A stretch of DNA of 64,000 bases from Tritrichomonas musculus. Lineage: Eukaryota; Parabasalia; Tritrichomonadida; Tritrichomonadidae. The notes below the pieces were generated by a model, which saw nothing but the letters and a program-made list of their open reading frames with translations, was not told where the DNA came from and searched no databases. The DNA lies in contig JAPFFF010000005.1 in NCBI GenBank assembly GCA_039105265.1, positions 2,217,501 to 2,281,500 on the forward strand, in the 5' to 3' direction. Positions 61,219 to 64,000 of this stretch are shown piece after piece; position 1 is the first letter of the stretch, and every line of letters starts with the position of its first letter. Position numbers and translations under genes: made by a program.

Positions 61219-62418
61219 TTAAATATCATAATCGTTATCATTATCATTATAAATAAACATATCATCAGTTTGAACATTGAAAAACGTTTCCTCTTTATCA
61301 AATGGTTTAAACATATCGATTTTCTTTTTGGTTTCATGAGAATAAACTAAATCAGAAAAATTGAGATTTTGATAACATATTGGACAAGTCCATCTACGTT
61401 GAAATGTCGCAATATGGAGAAAAGTGTTTAAGTCAAATGATTGAGTGTGATTGCAATTTCTTCCTTTTCCAGGTTCTTTTAATAATTCTCCAGAAAGAGG
61501 ACAAAGAAGGCACAATTCATTTTCATTAAAAACTTCTCCTGATGGAGGAGCATTATAAAGCTCTTGAACAATATCATCAAATGAGCGGTAAGATGCTTCT
61601 CGGATAACTATACTAAATAAATCTTTTTCTGGGGAGCAGCAAAGTCGAACAGATTTTACTTGTCCAAAACAAGAAAGATCTATTAATGAATAATGAACAA
61701 TTGATGGTGGTTTTATAAGAATATTATTAATAAATATTGCTAGTGTTTGAGGCCATTTAACAACTGGTGGATTTACATTGGCCATGAAACTCTGCAGGAT
61801 AATTCGATTTCCGTAAGTAATTGGTGGAATATCAATTGAAAAATCAGCCTCTGCCATACCAAGCAGTATTGGTTGAAGTGACATTGGTTGTTCGACTGAA
61901 GCTTTGGAGTAACGAATATCTATAAAAGGATACTCTATTTTCTGAATAACTGGAGGTGAAGCCGCTACTTTAAAGGAAAAATTATTATTTCTGCAATCAG
62001 GGTTATTTTTGATGGCTTGATGAAAGAGTACCTGGAGATTTCTGAGGATTACAACATTGTTTGGCTGAATACTATTAACATAGGCTTCAAAATCTTGAAT
62101 TGAACTTACAGGTACTTTAATCTGCATCATTACATATTGAATTATTTGTGGATTTTCACGCCCGAGCTTGATTATTTCTTCTTTTGATGGTATATTATAA
62201 AAGTAGTTAACTTTCGGATTTGTTTTTTGTGGTACACGAGGAACAGGAGATAAAAACGGTGTTCCCTTGTTTTTTGGATTAAGAAATGGAAGAGGACTTT
62301 TTTGATTTGGATTAATATTTGAAACTCTCGGAGCTACTTTACTATCATTATATGGTCTTGCAATAGGCGGGTTTTGAGGACTGTTTGAATCTAAATGAAA
62401 GGATCTTATTTTCTTCAT
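61219..62418 (-). CDS. PIAS/Siz-type SUMO E3 ligase (SP-RING)
   Basis: A 399-residue protein with an SP-RING (MIZ) domain at 303-352: CLLCPLSGELLKEPGKGRNC, NHTQSFDLNTFL, then RRWTCPICYQNL. The C-P-L-S start, the C-x-H-x4-F-D core and W-x-C-P-x-C end are diagnostic of SUMO E3 ligases that bind Ubc9. A PINIT-like region (about 140-290) precedes it. The C-terminus ends in an acidic tail with a FIYND motif, where PIAS proteins carry a SUMO-interacting motif. A SAP domain at the N-terminus is not seen; the first 70 residues are basic and proline-rich. The gene is minus-strand, with its 3' end facing the hypothetical protein. Confidence 0.88.
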   Translation of the reverse strand: MKKIRSFHLDSNSPQNPPIARPYNDSKVAPRVSNINPNQKSPLPFLNPKNKGTPFLSPVPRVPQKTNPKVNYFYNIPSKEEIIKLGRENPQIIQYVMMQIKVPVSSIQDFEAYVNSIQPNNVVILRNLQVLFHQAIKNNPDCRNNNFSFKVAASPPVIQKIEYPFIDIRYSKASVEQPMSLQPILLGMAEADFSIDIPPITYGNRIILQSFMANVNPPVVKWPQTLAIFINNILIKPPSIVHYSLIDLSCFGQVKSVRLCCSPEKDLFSIVIREASYRSFDDIVQELYNAPPSGEVFNENELCLLCPLSGELLKEPGKGRNCNHTQSFDLNTFLHIATFQRRWTCPICYQNLNFSDLVYSHETKKKIDMFKPFDKEETFFNVQTDDMFIYNDNDNDYDI

Positions 62419-62640
62419 GTAATAGTGAAGAAAATTTTAGTAAATTTAAAATTGAGGAAATTCAACTTTTTGAAAAATTAGCAGATATTTGAATTAAAAA
62501 AAGCGTAGCTTTATCAAAAAAAAAAAATCAATTTTTTGAATTCATACACAATAAATAATATTGAAATTTCTTGGCATGTTTTGTTTTGTTTTGATCTTTA
62601 AATCTAGAATATCGTGCATTTAATGGTCTGTAATTCTTCT
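62419..62640. other. Upstream region of the PIAS-like gene
   Basis: About 220 bp of AT-rich DNA with a short poly(A) run near 62516-62527. No further feature is supported. Confidence 0.4.
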
Positions 62641-63219
62641 TATCAATGTAATGCATTAACAACGTCAGTTGGCATTTTAAATTGCTATTAGCTTTTTAAC
62701 ATCTTTCATAAAGTTTTCTGAGTTTGATGATGCATTTCGGTGAGTAATGTATGATGTAACTCATTTGGTAAATTTTCAAATGATTTTGAAATTGTAGGTC
62801 CAAATAATTTTGCAAATTCGTCAAAAGTCATTTCATTCATTACTTCGAAGTCTTTTGATCCTTGATAATTTGGCTATTAATTTTCAAGTAATCCGTATTT
62901 TTCGTCAATTTGGATTTTTGGATCTTTGCTATAATTTTTATTTCTGATATTTAGTTTGATATTTAGAGGAATAATTAGTATTAAAATAATTTGTTGAATG
63001 GTTTAAACTAACGTTTTTAACATAATTTGTAGATGTAATATTTTTATAAGAATGCCTTGCTTCATTGAATTCATTTCCAAAATCGGTTGGATAAGAAATA
63101 AAAAATTCATCTAAATTTAATATTGATAGTTTGAAAAGCTCAGATATTTTTATAGGAATCACTGAAAGAATAACGATTTTATGAATGGTTAATAAATATA
63201 AGTTGTAAATGTATATCAT
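62641..63219 (-). pseudogene. Decayed gene, family unrecognised
   Basis: Protein-like pieces on the minus strand follow one another: PTDFGNEFNEARHSYKNITS, SKDPKIQIDEKYGLLEN, NYQGSKDFEVMNEMTFDEFAK, LFGPTISKSFENLPNELHHT and ENFMKDVKKLIAI. Their composition is less AT-driven than random sequence, and the pieces are interrupted by several stops and at least one frame change. I read this as a degenerating host gene of at least 190 codons. I cannot name the family. No ATG for the intact form is evident. Confidence 0.5.
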
Positions 63220-63545
63220 TAAAAATCCTAATTATCTGATCATATCAAGTAAAAAAGAGGTTATAGCATTATAAAGCATATTCATAGAAGAAATTCAAAA
63301 AAAAATCTTTTGATTTCATCTATAAACTCCAATGAAAATAAATGATTTTAATTTTATCCTTATGAATTTAGTCTTATTAATATTTTAACTGAGAGCATGA
63401 TAATAAAGAAGAAGGTCATAGTATAAAGAAATCACAAATAGTTTTGTATCAATTTCAGGAAAAGAGCGCGGCTTTTATATTTTTCTGTTTACAAAATTCA
63501 AGGAATCGTAAAAACGTTAAATATAAAGAATCTTGATTTATACAA
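63220..63545. other. Gene-free spacer between divergent units
   Basis: About 325 bp separating the decayed minus-strand gene from the plus-strand membrane protein. No strong initiator motif is visible close to the ATG at 63546. Confidence 0.4.
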
Positions 63546-64000
63546 ATGACCATCCAACTTGTGGATGATCCTTCACGTCAATCACAACGTTCGATGTCTC
63601 TTTCGACAGTCTCAGTTGATGTTGCCTCCGATTCAGCTTTAACTTCTTCAATTGATTTAATTTTTCCCCTATACGATGAAATTACCCGAGTTGCTCCTCA
63701 GAAATCAGGCTCTTCTGTTATAATGTTTTTTATTATACTATTTGAAGCATTTTTATGTGGATATTTCCCCTTTCTTCCTGACACATGGGATTTTGATAAA
63801 AGCTCTGATAAAATTTTAAGATATATATCATATATTTTAGATTTTGGAAATGCAGATAAAAGTATCCTTAACTCATTCATTCCTTCCATTATTATAATTT
63901 GCCTTACATTTCTTATTTATCTTTGGTTTATTTGTTTATTAGCGTATTATCAAGCTAACAAAACTTTTAACAGAAAAACAATTTTTATAAGCCGCTTTAT
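63546..64000 (+). CDS. Multi-pass membrane protein, 5' part (runs off the window)
   Basis: The plus-strand frame from the ATG at 63546 is open to the window end (151 residues seen). The product has a Ser/Thr-rich cytosolic start, then FPLYDEITRVAPQKSGSSVI and two transmembrane helices (about 57-77 and 111-134). The pattern of a short polar head, a FPLxE-type motif and hydrophobic spans recalls the N-termini of the large trichomonad receptor-type cyclases and related multi-pass sensors, but with only 151 residues this is a guess. A minus-strand frame at 63698-63889 lies antisense to it and is a shadow. Confidence 0.6.
   Translation, partial: MTIQLVDDPSRQSQRSMSLSTVSVDVASDSALTSSIDLIFPLYDEITRVAPQKSGSSVIMFFIILFEAFLCGYFPFLPDTWDFDKSSDKILRYISYILDFGNADKSILNSFIPSIIIICLTFLIYLWFICLLAYYQANKTFNRKTIFISRF

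Noticed and set aside
1-64000. tRNA, rRNA and CRISPR features
   Set aside because: I scanned for cloverleaf-like B boxes, rRNA signatures and spaced direct repeats by eye and found none I could support. A covariance-model search would be needed to exclude tRNAs.

Overview
The window looks like nuclear DNA of a parabasalid flagellate (trichomonad). Composition is very AT-rich, coding regions are long and mostly uninterrupted, and intergenic gaps are short except for repeat-filled stretches. Marker families fit: a BspA-like leucine-rich-repeat protein of the LRR_5 type, an ankyrin-repeat gene, two HECT ubiquitin ligases, flagellar axoneme genes, and a bacterial-type uronate isomerase. I infer Tritrichomonas or a close relative from the low GC, but species cannot be fixed from sequence alone.

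Layout. 1-4.6 kb: 3' part of a proteasome beta2/PSMB7 gene, an ARM-like protein, Mediator MED6, CIAO2B/MIP18, ribosomal protein eS26 and a SNIP1-like FHA protein. 4.6-6 kb: a 500-bp inverted-repeat element flanked by TA. 6-15.2 kb: a HECT ligase of UFD4/TRIP12 type, CEP104, a GRP170-like ER chaperone, a short-TIR repeat family in two copies, and a clipped ubiquitin-like gene. 15.4-25.4 kb: a reduced Tra1/TRRAP pseudokinase, CEP44 and a GT61-type glycosyltransferase. 25.8-32.4 kb: an interrupted ankyrin gene, a BspA-like LRR protein, a ubiquitin-like protein and an ARM protein. 32.8-43.7 kb: a 2017-residue unrecognised protein, radial spoke protein 3, an IQ/acidic protein and a small membrane protein. 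44-50.2 kb: uronate isomerase, an unrecognised protein, an ODAD1-like outer-dynein-arm docking protein and a DDX19/Dbp5 helicase. 50.2-57.7 kb: a gene-poor nest of inverted-repeat DNA elements. 57.7-64 kb: a UBE3A-like HECT ligase with an N-terminal AZUL zinc finger, an unrecognised protein, a PIAS-like SUMO ligase, a decayed gene, and the 5' end of a multi-pass membrane protein that leaves the window.

The genes show no pathway clustering, but themes recur: ubiquitin/SUMO conjugation (two HECT ligases, one SP-RING ligase, two ubiquitin-like proteins, one proteasome subunit), cilium/centriole structure (CEP104, CEP44, RSPH3, ODAD1), and transcription/RNA (MED6, TRRAP, SNIP1, DDX19). Five divergent gene pairs are separated by only 60-100 bp, so each spacer must hold two start regions.

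The most interesting material is the repeat landscape. A 5.24-kb stretch at 51390-56632 is bounded by 14-bp perfect terminal inverted repeats and perfect 8-bp target duplications, and smaller TA-flanked elements are nested inside it. Several of these smaller families have termini built of two tandem near-identical blocks. The ankyrin gene at 25803-26574 carries three short AT-rich inserts at the same point of three separate repeats, which may be mini-intron relics.
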